Below, in pieces: positions 1-12,620 of a stretch of DNA of 64,000 nt. Numbering within the stretch: position 1 is the first letter of the stretch; the number at the start of each line of letters is the position of its first letter. Under the pieces are notes generated by a model. The model worked only from the letters and a program-made list of their open reading frames with translations. It had not been told where the DNA came from and did not search any database. The position numbers were made by a program, and so were the translations under genes. This DNA is from Cyanoderma ruficeps (taxonomy: Eukaryota > Chordata > Aves > Passeriformes > Timaliidae), in NCBI GenBank assembly GCA_008694505.1, contig VZDJ01007747.1, positions 32,183,039 to 32,247,038 of the forward strand, read 5' to 3'.

Positions 1-3000
1 GGATGACAGAGGCGAATGTCGGTGTGATGGACAACAGCCTGACTCCAAGGCACCGATTAGAATGCCTCTCCATGCAGAGGCAGGGCGTGTCTCTGCCCTG
101 CCTCCCACCTAACTTGGCAGTTTCCAGCCCAGTTACAAAGCTCCAGTCCTCTCCCACACCAGCCACGGTCCCCACTTGAGCAAACCCCATATTCAGTTCT
201 CGTCCTGGACTCGCAAAAGGAACACACCTGTACTCTAACTGCCGGTCATTCAGCAAACGACCTCATTTAGAAACTAGCCCCCTCAGTCCAATTATCCCTC
301 TTCTCCAGCCACATGTCCTTATGTAGCAGCATTGCTCATTTATATGCTAATTTTGCTAAGTCTACTTCAAAGGGGAGAATTGTTTGTTAAAAATCTTACA
401 CTCCAGTCTGAGTTCAGACCATCTCATTATTTACCTGCAAATTTAGGGAGATATGGATAAAAGCTCTGTTCTTTTATGATCTATTGTCTAGGTGATCAAA
501 GGAAACCATTCAATTTGAAGATCAAAAAGAGTCTGGCTCCCAGCAGCCCAGCAGCTGGCTCTGCCAACTCCCAAAGTCTGCAACCTCAGTTATAAGTAAA
601 GACTGATTCTACTGTTAAATAACTTTTGATTACAAATTGGAGGGAATACAAAAAACCCCAAAAAACTCACATCATAGTCGCTTTGCTAAGGTGTTAATGA
701 AACTAGGCTTCATATTGATATTATCTCAATTATTAGTCAAGGAATAATCACTATGTATATAGTGTCTCTATTATTAATCCTCAGATAATGAAAAATATCC
801 CACAGACATAACTAATACTGCTTGATAAATTGCTGGTGAACTACAGCTAACCCAGATTTTCTTTTTTATACAGATATACTGCTCAAAGGATTTTTTTTAA
901 AGCAGGAACTCAGAGACAGAAATGTTTACTATTTAGAGGAGGCAAAAGCAGTGGCTGTAGGTTGAAGTATCAAAATGGAACACCTCATGTCCCAGTCTGT
1001 TAGGGAATTATGTCAACAGAGTAACACGATGTGAATAATGAACCTATGCTTTTCAGGGCTGACATAATTCCTCAGCCTAAGGAATTTCAAGAACCTGATT
1101 TGTAGAAATCCTACTCCTCTTGAAAAGATAAACCACAGAAAGAATTTTTCATCTTCACCACAAATAAACATTAAATAGTATACAGCTTGCTTTAGAAAAA
1201 TAATGTGAGAAGTGAAAATGTACAGACTTTCCAGTTTTAATCTTCCCTTTAAAGTCGACACACTGTTATTCACTATAGTGTGTCCCTTTTCCATGCTACA
1301 AATGGCAGCAAACAAGAAGTTGAACACTGACATATATTTGGGCCTTCTGCAAGTGGGGCACAAGGATGTTTTGACTGCTGAGATAATAAAATATTCTGGT
1401 TTTTTTTACTTGATGCATTTCTGAAAATATACTGAATTCTCCAAAAAACATTAAGCCTCCAGTGCTGATAGGAGAGATATTTTGCTTGCTGGGCTTTACT
1501 TTATCTTGTTTGTGTGAATCAGTATGTTGTAGCCTTCCTGTCAGTCAGTAGTAAATGAATACCTTAACAGGTCTTGGATGACTTCTAGTGCTGTTCTCAT
1601 TTGGAGCTGATCTAAAGCTGATGTTTTGAACATTTGTTAGTATTAAAGATCCGATGGCACTTTACAGGAGGGTTGGGGTGTAAGTTTTGGTGTCCTGGCC
1701 AAATTCCAAAATGTATAATTAAATTCTGTCCGTCTAAACTTCCCCCTGTGGTTTTAGTTGGCTCAGGTATTCTTAATTTCCTGTCTTAAAATGTTCCATA
1801 GTGTTGCAGCGGTGCTGTTAAACAGTTGCCAGGTTTCACCTCAGCAATGTGTGAGATGATTCATACCTTATAGATCTGCAGATAGCAGCATGTTCAGTGC
1901 AGCCTATGGGAGCTGGAGAAAAGGCAGAGTTGGAATGACAAGATGTCATAACCACTGTTCCTTCCATTCATTTTCTAATTTTGTGACACTTCAGAAAGAT
2001 ATAGTAAAATCTCTCTGGTTTTTAATGAAATAAGTTCCTCTCCCCCTCCAGCCTTCCATTCCTTGCATTCCCAGGAGAGAAGAGAGAAGCTGAGATGTGT
2101 ATAGGGTTAAATGAAAACCCAGATCCCTGGCTATGCCAGGATGTGAAGAGAACTGAGGTCTACATTTGACCTGCTCAGAACATTTTTCACCTCACATACT
2201 CTGAAGCTTGGAGAAATTTCAATTCCAAATCAAAGCTTTATGCCCTTATGGTAGTTTTTCTTCCTAATATGTAGCAACACAGCACCAAAAGAGTGCTGAA
2301 GGTAAGATGAGCCCAAGTTAATGTGTATTTTATGGTGCTCCCTGTTTTGTTCTTTCACTGGCAGTTTAAAAGCTAAACAAAGTCTAAATTACACACACAT
2401 ACCCCCCATAAAAACAAAATACAGCCTCCAGAAAATCCTTGTTTGGAATGGTATACTCAAGCCTGCTATTTGCCCCTCCTTCATTGTTATCTGCCCTGTT
2501 TTTTCCCTTAGTTTTCTTCAGTCTTTCAAAAGTCTTTCACTTCTAAACTCAGTCTGGATATGAGGGAAGAGCTTTAAATATTCAGTCTCTCATCAAAAAT
2601 AAGTCAAGAGGCGATAATATCTTTGTTAAGGAAAAGAGGTTTTTCTGTTAGCTGATTCAGCCCACCCAAAAATCCAAGGAGTGCCCCAAAGACATCTACC
2701 TGAATCCATTGCTCAGGTTAGAAGTGTAAAATGAGGCTTTTAACTTTAGCATCTCTGATTGTGGCCTAAGGTGGGATGAATAGCCCTGCCATTTTAACAA
2801 AATATGTGATGTGTCTGTCTTGTGGTATGGCTCATGAATTTATCATGAGGTAGCAAAACCAGAATAGTAATAAATTGGTGAGAGTTCATTTTCATACAAA
2901 CTTTCAAAAACTCTCAATATCTATATAAAACACTGTGAGCCCGGCAAACTACCACTACTGTCCTCTGCAGTATCCAGTATAACAACAATCTTTTTTGCAA

Positions 3001-3502
3001 GAGCAGGGGAAGCAGCTGAGATGTTTAAAGGCTCAATACTCCTGGTTTTTGGCTTTCTCCCACAAACCTTGCTTCAGGAATCATCACCAGTGCAGCTCAG
3101 GGAGAGCTTTGTCCAGCCTGTCTGCTGAGGAGCTCAGGGTGTTACTGGCTGGGTTACAACTGCTTGGGCTGCAGCTCTGTGTGAGTGAGGGATAATGGGC
3201 AGACTTTTAAACTTTTTTAAATAAGGAAAAAGCTCATTCAGAAAGACAAAGCAAATATGTGCCAGGTTTTTTAATGACAAAAACAGAGCAGTAAAAACGG
3301 GGGAGAATATTAATGCTACATTGGGATAAAAGTGCTTTGAAGAGGCACATCTTTAACTAATCAGGAAGCTCTGGACAGTAGGCCTAATCTTTTTAGTCTA
3401 AGCAAAAAATCTATGTGTATCATTTTTTTGGCAGAAAAACAGTTTTTCTTGTCTTGAGAGTTCCTGAAATTATATCAACTGGGGCCTCATCCTGGAAACC
3501 TT

Positions 3503-3522
3503 GGGGGGGGTGGGGGGGTGGG
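3503..3522 (+). repeat. G-rich homopolymer tract
   Basis: Eight G, one T, seven G, one T, then three G. The tract could form a quadruplex and is a likely place for length polymorphism or sequencing error. No gene is nearby. Confidence 0.8.
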
Positions 3523-5344
3523 AGTGTGAATTCCCAGGAATCACTGTGTAGTAAGCTGAAGGAAAAAAAAAGGTTTTGTGACACCCTGAGTGACAAAAAA
3601 GTTGATCCCTTTCTTGATGAGGATAATCACTGGCTATGTAAAACCAAAAAGGGATGCAAAGTGTGGTGTAGGGAGTCCTGGTGATGCTGTTCAAAAGTCA
3701 AGAGTTTTCATTTTGTCCTTGTGAATGCAGGCAGGGATCATTTGCTGAAACTGCTCCAATCCTGCTGCCCTTAAACATATAAAACTCCCACTTCAGTCAA
3801 TGGGATGTGTGCATGCTGAAGAGCTCCTGGGTCGAGGCTGTGAATGTCTGACACTGATTGTGTGACACATGGGTGCTCTTACGGCTGATTGAAGGAACGA
3901 CGTATCAGCAGCAGATGAGACCTTTGCACAAAAAGGATAACAACACCATGTCAATATTTTCCTAATGTGTGAATAAGTGCTGTGAGGGACAGGGCATACA
4001 ACATTCCAGAAACTGGAGTGTGGGAGATGGCTGAGAAAGCCTGCTGAATTCTTATCTAAACACCAAAAAGCAATATTAAATATTAAATCAAATTATTAAT
4101 ATTAGAATATAAAATGTTAGCATGACACTTCACCTTCTCTAAAGCTGAGTGTTGCCACTTGCCCTTGATGTGAAATCATGAGCTAAATGAATGATGCTTT
4201 CCAGTTACTGCTTTCCAGTATGAAATCAATGGGATGGAAAAGCTATCATTTTGTCAGTAATTTCCAAACAAGATTGCATGATGTGCTTGCTGGAAGTGGC
4301 AGCAGTGGGGTACATGTGTAAGGCTTGGCCTTTGTAGTGTGTGAGGACAGAGGTATGAAGTGATGCTAAGCCACCCTGAAGCCCTCCAGTCCCTGAGTTC
4401 CAGCTCCAGAACAAGTCCCATGTGAGAAGTGAAGCAGTACTGTTTTCTTCTGCTTTATGCCTTGTTAATTTCAGCACAGAAACAGCTTATTGTGAAAGGA
4501 TAAATCTGCATTTTTGAGATCACAAATTGATCTAAGTCTAATTGACTTTTTTGGATGTTTACTTACTCCAAGCTTAAACAGAAACTGCCACCATGGAGGT
4601 ATACAAATGTGTTTGAAGAGGCTTGTGTGGTGTCTGGGACCACCTGGGGATCCTACAAATATTTTATCCTTGTTCTTCCAGTACCAAACTCAGTGTTACA
4701 GTTTATAGGAGCAATTAAGAAGAAACAGAAGAAGGGAAGTGGTGGTCAGTCCTCTACAGATGCAAAGGCTTCCCTTCTCAGGAAAGGTTCTTTTTGCTAC
4801 TCGACTTGCAGCTGCTTTGTAGCGCCTAACAGGGCTTTGTCACCTGCTTTCTGACAAACTACAGTGTTACATGTTTATCAACTTTTTTTAGTATTGCCAT
4901 TTCATTGAGGGGTAGTTTTTAATTTTTCTCAAGTCCAACACAATAAGAGTGGCCCTTGCTTACCCTGTTTTTCCCCTTTCCTTAAAAGGGATATGTGATG
5001 TAGAGGTATGAATTCCTCATCAGCTCAGTGTTGTCCTTTGTCTTTCCTTCGCCTTAGCCCTGACCCCTCACAGTGGCACCTTTTGGGTAACCATACTCAG
5101 GATAGACGGGCTCTCTAAAGACAAAAGTGGGTATCAGTGACAATTACCTGAGTTACTTGCATGGTTATGACCATGGCAGACACAAGTCCATCTCTGTCCA
5201 CGAGAATTCTTTCAGGAGGTCTATATAAACAATGCATTGGCAACAAAAAAACATGGAAGTAGACAAAAGGAACCAAGCTAGTATTTAAGCCAGGCTCCCT
5301 GAAAAAGAAGAAGACAAATAGAAGACAAGAGCTATGGCTGGATT

Positions 5345-5395
5345 GACTCTGAGCAGGACCTGAACTGGAAGACCTTCAGAGGTCCCTTCAAAGCT
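5345..5395 (+). mobile_element. Possible CR1 LINE 3' UTR fragment
   Basis: The core at 5362-5391 (a GAACTGGAAGACCTTCAGAG stretch followed by GTCCCTTC) resembles the block that precedes the tail of CR1 elements, where a 'gactagatgacc...agaggtcccttccaac' type sequence is usual. The octamer tail itself is not evident, and flanking similarity is weak. This is an old fragment at best. Confidence 0.35.
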
Positions 5396-8300
5396 GCTGG
5401 AATCTGAGCGTGGATGGAGGGATGGAGTGGAAATGTATCAACATGTTTTTGCAATAGATGTTCCAAGTTCAGATCTTGGACAGTCATAAGAAAAGGAATG
5501 TGAGGTTTCATGATTCAGAAATGGATCCCAGACCCCCCAGAAAACTGTGTACTGCTTGGCAGGCTTGGATGAGCTGCATTAGTTTCAGGACATAAGCACA
5601 TGGGTTCAGTCATTAAGGAAAATATAGGAGGACTTCAAAGAGCTTGAAGTGAGCACCTGATGTCTTAAACTCAAGGCAAGAAGCTCTGGGAAATTTGGAA
5701 GTCCTCAGCAATCAGACTGAGAAGCTCAGTCATTTCAGTGCCAAATTAGTGGGGATTTCTGATGATATCTGGGTCCTACAAGAAAACTGGTCATGGTTCA
5801 GCAGTGTTTGTAACAACAGGACTTTCACATCTGTCTTTTTGCAATAGAATTTGTAATTCTAAAAAGTACCTCAGTGCTTGTGAAGCCCATTGCATGAATT
5901 AATAAATAATAATATCTTGGAAACTGCAAGAAATTCTGCTTCAAATCTAAGAAGACTCTAATCCTTTCGTGCTAGGAGGACATCTTTTCTATATTCCCTT
6001 TCTTGGGATGTCAAAGATAAAATTTTCCAAAACATTTGAACAATTTGACTCGGACCCAAGGGGAAATTCTGGATGCATTGTGGTGAAGTAATGAGTCAGA
6101 AAGTTTTCTTGCCAGGGATTGAGAAATGCCTGACCTAATTTCTGAAAACACTGCATGAGAGGGAGAGATTTTGCCCTTAGTGGAATTCTAAATGTTTAGT
6201 GTAGACCTCTGAGCATAAAGCAACAGCATTCCTGTTCCAAAAAACACCCCCAAAAAATAGGATCTGTGATTATTCTTGTATTTACCTCTAGAGAAATAAA
6301 TTTTTAGATCAAATTTAAAACCAGTTTTAGTTGTCAGAAGAATATAATAGTGAGTATATTCTAATTACTGTTTATTTAATATGTAGCTTTAACCTAAGGT
6401 GCAGCTTTCTATACATAACATTGTCTTTTAAATCCTAAGTCTGGGAAACCACTGGGGGGCCAGCCCCTTGCACCAAGGTAGGATTAGCCATATCAATAGC
6501 CTTTCTGACAAGTATTTATCTAATTGCTTCTTCTAGATCTCCAGCACTGAAGATACCCGTGACAATCTGTTTCAATGTCTAACCTGAGTCATGTTTGCTC
6601 CAAATGTAAGCTCAGTGTCTCTCAAATGTAGAGAAAAACAGGCACAAATTAACCCTGTTACTACAGGGCACGACTTTTAATGAACTGCTGGCAATTAAAA
6701 TTTGGGGCATTTTTGTGTTTGGTGCGATTTAGCTTTTTTTCTAATGCCTGGGTCTGTAATCAATATATGTGTTACATGAAAAGAATTAATACTGTGCTTA
6801 AGTATACAAATAATTGCACATTTTGTATAATTTTCTTCTGCAGAGGAGGCTTAATTGCTTAGGTGCACAACAAAGCCTCTGTGGCTGCAGCTACTGTTTG
6901 GGTGCTAGACTGGGTGTAATCCCCAAGTGGTTGCAGGCAGCTCTCTGCTTTGCTTTTTGGTTTACTTTGCTTTGAGATCTACCTCAGAAAGTCAATAAAC
7001 AATATTATTCACTGAATTCCATTTATTTGCCACAAATCTGTTTGAATTGACTACATCAAGGATCACTGCCATCTTATCTTGGCATCTGGTCATCAAACAC
7101 ACCCAGCTGTATCTAAAAGTCCATGGAAAAGTTACCAAAGATGATGGCTCACTGAAGTTTTCTTTATGGTAATTGTTCCATGCGATGATATTCTACAAAG
7201 GAAGTTCTTATATATACAAAAATTTTTTATTATTAATTTTTTAAGCAATGGGTACCACTGTCTAATGAAAATCAGTCTTTTTATCCTAGAGACTAATATA
7301 GCTCCTGGCCTTGGAGTTTGAACCCTATCTCACTAGACTGCCAGAGCAGTCTCATTTTTCATCCCTGCTGAGAACACAGCTACAGCACATTTCCTAATTT
7401 CTATCATATGTTAGTATGTTTTGTGAAATGCAATTCCTTTTTTTTTAAATAATCAAATAAAATGCATTTGAATGAATAGATGTTTTTCACTTTTTGCCTT
7501 ACTTGATCAACTCATTTGAGAAACCAGTTATTTTCACTAAAGCTAGAATTTGTAAGACTTCAGTCAAAAATGAGACTTTTTTATATCTTATTAAATTTCA
7601 TGTGGGTTATGCAGAAAATAAATTACATGCAACTGTACTACCTAAGTACCACTGCTGTATTTTTTTTTTCACTGAGCAATTTCTGAAAGCGGTATAAATC
7701 ATAGGCTAAATTCTGCTGCCCTTCCTCCAACCTTGCTGAGCCAAAATCCCATTAAAGTTAACTTTGAGATTTGGCCCCATGACTGGATGAGTATGGGAAA
7801 GCCTGTAATTTATAAGGCCATATCCAGTCTATTATATGTCTGGAAAATGTGCAGAAATATATTTTTAAGAGACTTTTCTCTCCAAGTTCCTAAAAAGGCC
7901 TGAGTAATTTCAGGGAGGCAATCTGATAGACAGATTTTTATGAATATTTATATAACTAATAACAGAGCCAATATTTCTAAATATTTTCTAAGAATATTCA
8001 CTCAAGTCAAACACTGAATGTGTCTTGGCTGTTTGTCTTCTTTCCATTTACTTTCTGTGACTATTCCTGCAGATGAGTTCACAGGCAGGAGTGTTGAAGA
8101 ATATTTGAGAATAATGACACTATTCACCAAGTGAATTTAAACATGTAGTTCAGAGTTTCATTAGAAATCTGTCCTAATTTGTGAATAGAAATAATGATAT
8201 GTGGCAAGTGAAATTCAAAATTACCTTACATTTTTAATTTTGAATAGTGAATCTTTCAACATAAACAATCTACAGGTAATATTCAGAGAACCTATTGAAA

Positions 8301-9224
8301 GTAATTTCCACTAATTCAAGAAAATTATAAAGCATCTTCAGAACATATGCAAACAGAGAAAGGTTAAAACAATTAAGTAGGTTATTTACTACGAAAAACT
8401 CATTCAACCATAGAAACTAACCCCAAACAGATGTACACTGCTCTGATATACACTTGTGGTCTATTTGAAGACAAATTAAAATGCTTCTCTTAATATCAAA
8501 TAAATACCCTTCAAAATGCTTTTTCAGATCTCCGGTCATTACCGTGAGCATGTGTGGTACAGAATTAAACACTGCAAATATGTGCATCTTAAAGGTCAGG
8601 GCCTGAATGATGATGCCTGTATTTACACTGTAGAAATTAATAAATTCCCACATGTCCTATATGCCTGACATCAAGTTCTTCATTAAATATATTGAATTTT
8701 GGTGGCTGGGATGAAAACAACCCAATAAAAATTTAGGAATGCCCTAAAAGCCGTTTGAGTTGTAGCCTGAGTCCCCACTGATGGACAGGTCCTATAAAGC
8801 TGGGGATCCACATTTTATCTCTTCCTTACTGTTTAATTAAGAAAAGGAAATCCAGGGAAATGCATCAGTTAGGTCCATTTTTCCCCCAATTTACTGCCCA
8901 CCAGCAAGAGGTAAGAGACTAAAGCTTCTTTGTCTGAACAAGCGGTATGGACACTTTTACAGGACATGCAGAAAAGCTGGCATTGATTATAAGAGTCTCT
9001 TGGATCCATTAACAGTAAAGCTCAGTATAGATTTTAAAACTGTAGGCTGTTCAATGACAGACATTTACTACAGGGCTAAGTACCTTGTTCATGGAAGTTA
9101 TATTCATTATATTCTTATATGTTTAACTGCTTGCACACACATATATAAAACCCATATACTTAAATGTGCATGTGGCCTACAAGTGTTTGTAGAAAAACTT
9201 CCATAACTTGTCAGACATAGCTGG

Positions 9225-9500
9225 TTATTACAGTTTGCAAGCACTAATGACTGATTGATGTTAATGTGTTCTGATTAAATTTACTGCTGATTAGTTGATC
9301 ATCACTTGGAACAACAAGAAATTATATTTCACTGTTTTTATTACACTGATTGGCATTTAGTTTATCAGCCATGGCACCAATGGGAATTATCAGAGCTAAT
9401 TGATTTCTAATGAGGATATATTAATTATATAAATGCAAGGAAATTCAATCAATTATAATCTGTTTTATTTTAAGATGAGCAATCATGAAACTAAGAAAAG
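9225..9500. promoter_or_regulatory. Candidate non-coding regulatory element rich in homeodomain cores
   Basis: About 275 bases with a dense set of TAAT/ATTA cores, including CTAATTGA at 9397-9404 and TAATTA at 9422-9427, plus TGATTGATG near 9250. The stretch has no long simple repeat and no mobile-element signature, and its complexity is higher than the surrounding AT-rich DNA. That composition is typical of deeply conserved developmental enhancers, but conservation cannot be seen from one sequence. The call rests on motif density alone. Confidence 0.3.
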
Positions 9501-12500
9501 GAAACAGCCAGAATCCTACAGTAATCCTTAAATTCTGCACAAGTACATTGAGTTATACTTTAAATTGATCTGCCTCTGCAATGGAAATTCACTTCTGAGC
9601 CTTTTTTCTTTGATTCTGACTGAAGATTTGAAGAACTCTATCTTTTCTTTTAACATATTGTGTTTTTTCATCAAGAAGTAATTCCTAATGGGAGAAATAA
9701 TTATTTTGGTTTTATGTCATAGCATTTCATGTCTTTTGGTGTAAGAGAAAATGATTTAAAATAACACCGTTACTAGTTTTAAAAACATGAGTAGAAAAGA
9801 ATCAAGGACATAAAATATAAAAGTTTAAAAAATAAAGCAATTAAAAACCTCTTTAGAGTCCTTGCTTAAAATCTCATATATCTGTCTTCCACTGCTTGAG
9901 GATGCCAAGATAAAATGTTAAGTAATTTTGCAGTTTTTAATATCAGCTGAGGTCCATGAGTCAATCACACCCCTATTCTCTGGTTTCACAAACTGATATC
10001 ATCAGTGCCATTGGCCTGAATTCAGCAAAGCACTGGTGTATATGTACAAATCCCACCCATAGAGGGTTGCTCTCTGCTGAATGGGGATCTGCTGACACCA
10101 CAAACTCAAACGGGGAAAAGCCCTATAGTCAAGACTTTCATATATAACCAGAAAGCTGTCAGCTGTACAGGTAGACCTCTGCTTGCATTTTCCAGGATAC
10201 TGTCCCAGCCAGCTTGCTTAAGCTGCTCAGGACTGTGGGGATGCAATATCCTCACACCAATGAACTTTCCTGCCTTTGCTTCACATACTCATTTTCCCTC
10301 TCTCCCTTTCTCTTTGTCAGAGGAATTTGGTGTTTTACAGGCTGTAGTCCCCCATCCTGCTTTAATGCCTTCTGAAAGCTGCTTGTTGCAGGCTCAGGAT
10401 CATATCTAACTTGTTTGCAAGCATTATTTTTAATGCTCTTGCTATCTTTTAGACCGGCTAATGAAGGCTGAAGTGTTTTACTTAATGTACACAGAAGGAT
10501 TTTTTCTAATGCATTCTACTCAGGGAATAAGTCAACAGTTTCTTATGAACACATGCTCCAAGAAGAAAGCACATACACTCCATCTTTAGGGGATTGCTGG
10601 ATGTCTTAACACCTCTCCAACATGATTCATACTAAAGCTCTTAGAAATATCCGTCTGTCCATGTGTCCAACTTCCACAGGCTGTGCAGAAGCAGCAGGAG
10701 TGGCCTATTGGTATGAATAATTTATGGCAGGGGGTAAAGCATTTTTACGTATTCATATGTTCATCCATTATATGCAGTTCAAAACCCACAGGAATGCACA
10801 GAATTTAGGGACTTCACCAAGCTCCAGAAGCCTTAAAGGGAAAGAAACTTATCTGCCAACACTGAAAAGAAAAATAAGTTAGGAAAACTGTTTCTAATGT
10901 AGTATTTCAAATAGAGGATCTTAAGACACTTAATATTTCTTAATTATTTTACTGCCATAGTGCTGACCATAAGACAGATGCCAAGCTGACAGCACAGTTA
11001 TTACCTGAATGCTAAAGTTCAGCTTTACTGATGGATGTGCTTGCAGCATGCACTCATTAAAGAATACATTTCCAAACAGATTCAACTCTTTATATTATTA
11101 CAAGACTCCTGAAATAAAAGAGCTTTTTATTCATTGATAAGATGCTTATAAAGCACAGGGTAATGCTTTTCTTCATGAATTCTTGCCTTAACTCACAAAG
11201 GTGTGTTTATTTTTACAGTAAAATAGGAACATGTCCTATTTTCAGATGTTTGCAATTTATTAAAATACTCAGATTCCATATTTAAATATGCTTCTGCTTT
11301 TTTAAGCCTGACATTCAACTAATGGTGTTTAGCCATCAGTAAATACTACATAAGTGATGGAAAAAGGAAAAAAACTCTTGCTCTATGCTTATGGGGCCTG
11401 TGACATATTTTCAGATGGACTGTGTGGTATGGGGAAGGTTGGGTATTAATATGAAGAGCTTGGGTATTTTAAAAGTGTCTAGCCAGAGATGAAGCACCAG
11501 GTAAACAAACCCCAAACTAACCATAAATTCAAGAGGTTCAGAGTTGACAGTCCTCATCAATCTACAGGAAGATGCAAAATTGCTGTAGAAAAGTCTTTGA
11601 GAAGCAGCACCTTGCTGGTATGGACAGTGCCAGAATAATCACTTGGCAAGTGCTTTCAACAGAGCTGCAGCCTTCCTGGGAAGTCTGAGGAGCCCATAGC
11701 AAATATATTTTGGGGTGGCTCAGGCACAGAACAGTCTAACTGGCAGACAGGAGCTGTAAGAGCATGGAGTGTGCACAGTGTAGGTGAAATCTACTGACAA
11801 CTGGTACCAAAACTCTGATGTGTCACAACAAGGCAAGAAGAAAACACAGATGAATTTTCATGAGCTTGAAAAAAAAGTGTCACTGATACCAACCTACCCC
11901 CTTGGCCAGATTTCAAATTCTGCAATAATTATGAGCATGTTAGAGTCTTTCTTAAAAAGTAGTGTTTCCACTCTAGAAAAGGAGTTCTACCTCTGGAAAA
12001 GCTGGAAATCTGTCCTAATTCTGGAAAAGCCATTTGAATACTGATTCCCAATATCTCCAAAAAGCATAACATGGGGCAGAAATGACACACAGAACATTTC
12101 AGACCAGCTGCTTTATATTTGACAAAATCATAAGCACTTACAATAGGGGTGTCCAAACAAATCATTGACGCTGGAGACAAGCCTGAAGAGCTCACGGGTG
12201 CAAGCCAAGCACTGAGCAGTCAGAAAACTGATTAACTTTAATTTGCCCAATGTAATCTTCAAACACTTGATGACATATTTCTCTTCTTCCCTCCCATTGA
12301 ACCACTACCATGTCCAGTGCCCAGAATGAGCAAGCTTCAGTTGATGAGCAGACCTTTTCTGGAGAAATGTGATGGGGGTCCAATGTGGGAAAGACAAGTT
12401 TGCCCTTTGCATACTCCTTTGAAATCAATTATTTGTGTTCACTGAAATGAAAGTGAAGTTTCTAAAACATTCTTTTGAACCAGCCATCAATGATATCAAA

Positions 12501-12598
12501 CCATCAAGGTACCACAAACTTAAAGACATCACGAAGAAGGTAATAAAATAGGAAAGTCTGTGGAACTATAACAGCAGTGAAGTTAGTATTAAAAAAAC

Positions 12599-12620
12599 CA
12601 AGCAAGCAAGCAAGCAAAAC
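12599..12620. repeat. AAGC tetranucleotide microsatellite
   Basis: About four to five copies of AAGC in a row, followed by an A-run. It is short and isolated. Confidence 0.75.

Larger units (their letters stand above)
1..9224. other. Gene-poor intergenic DNA, left part
   Basis: No gene is recognised. The open frames here are short (mostly under 120 codons), overlap on both strands, and show no family motif or signal. The stretch is AT-rich with scattered homopolymers. It holds a G-run at 3503-3522 and a probable CR1 scrap near 5362-5391, both listed separately. I looked for the terminal exon of LDB2, the expected upstream neighbour in vertebrates, and did not recognise it. The first 300 bases are somewhat richer in C and G than what follows but have no coding signature that I can identify. 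Confidence 0.6.

Noticed and set aside
1..600. Possible last exon or 3' UTR of LDB2
   Set aside because: LDB2 is the expected neighbour, but no LDB2 coding sequence is recognisable here and no clear terminal-exon structure is seen.
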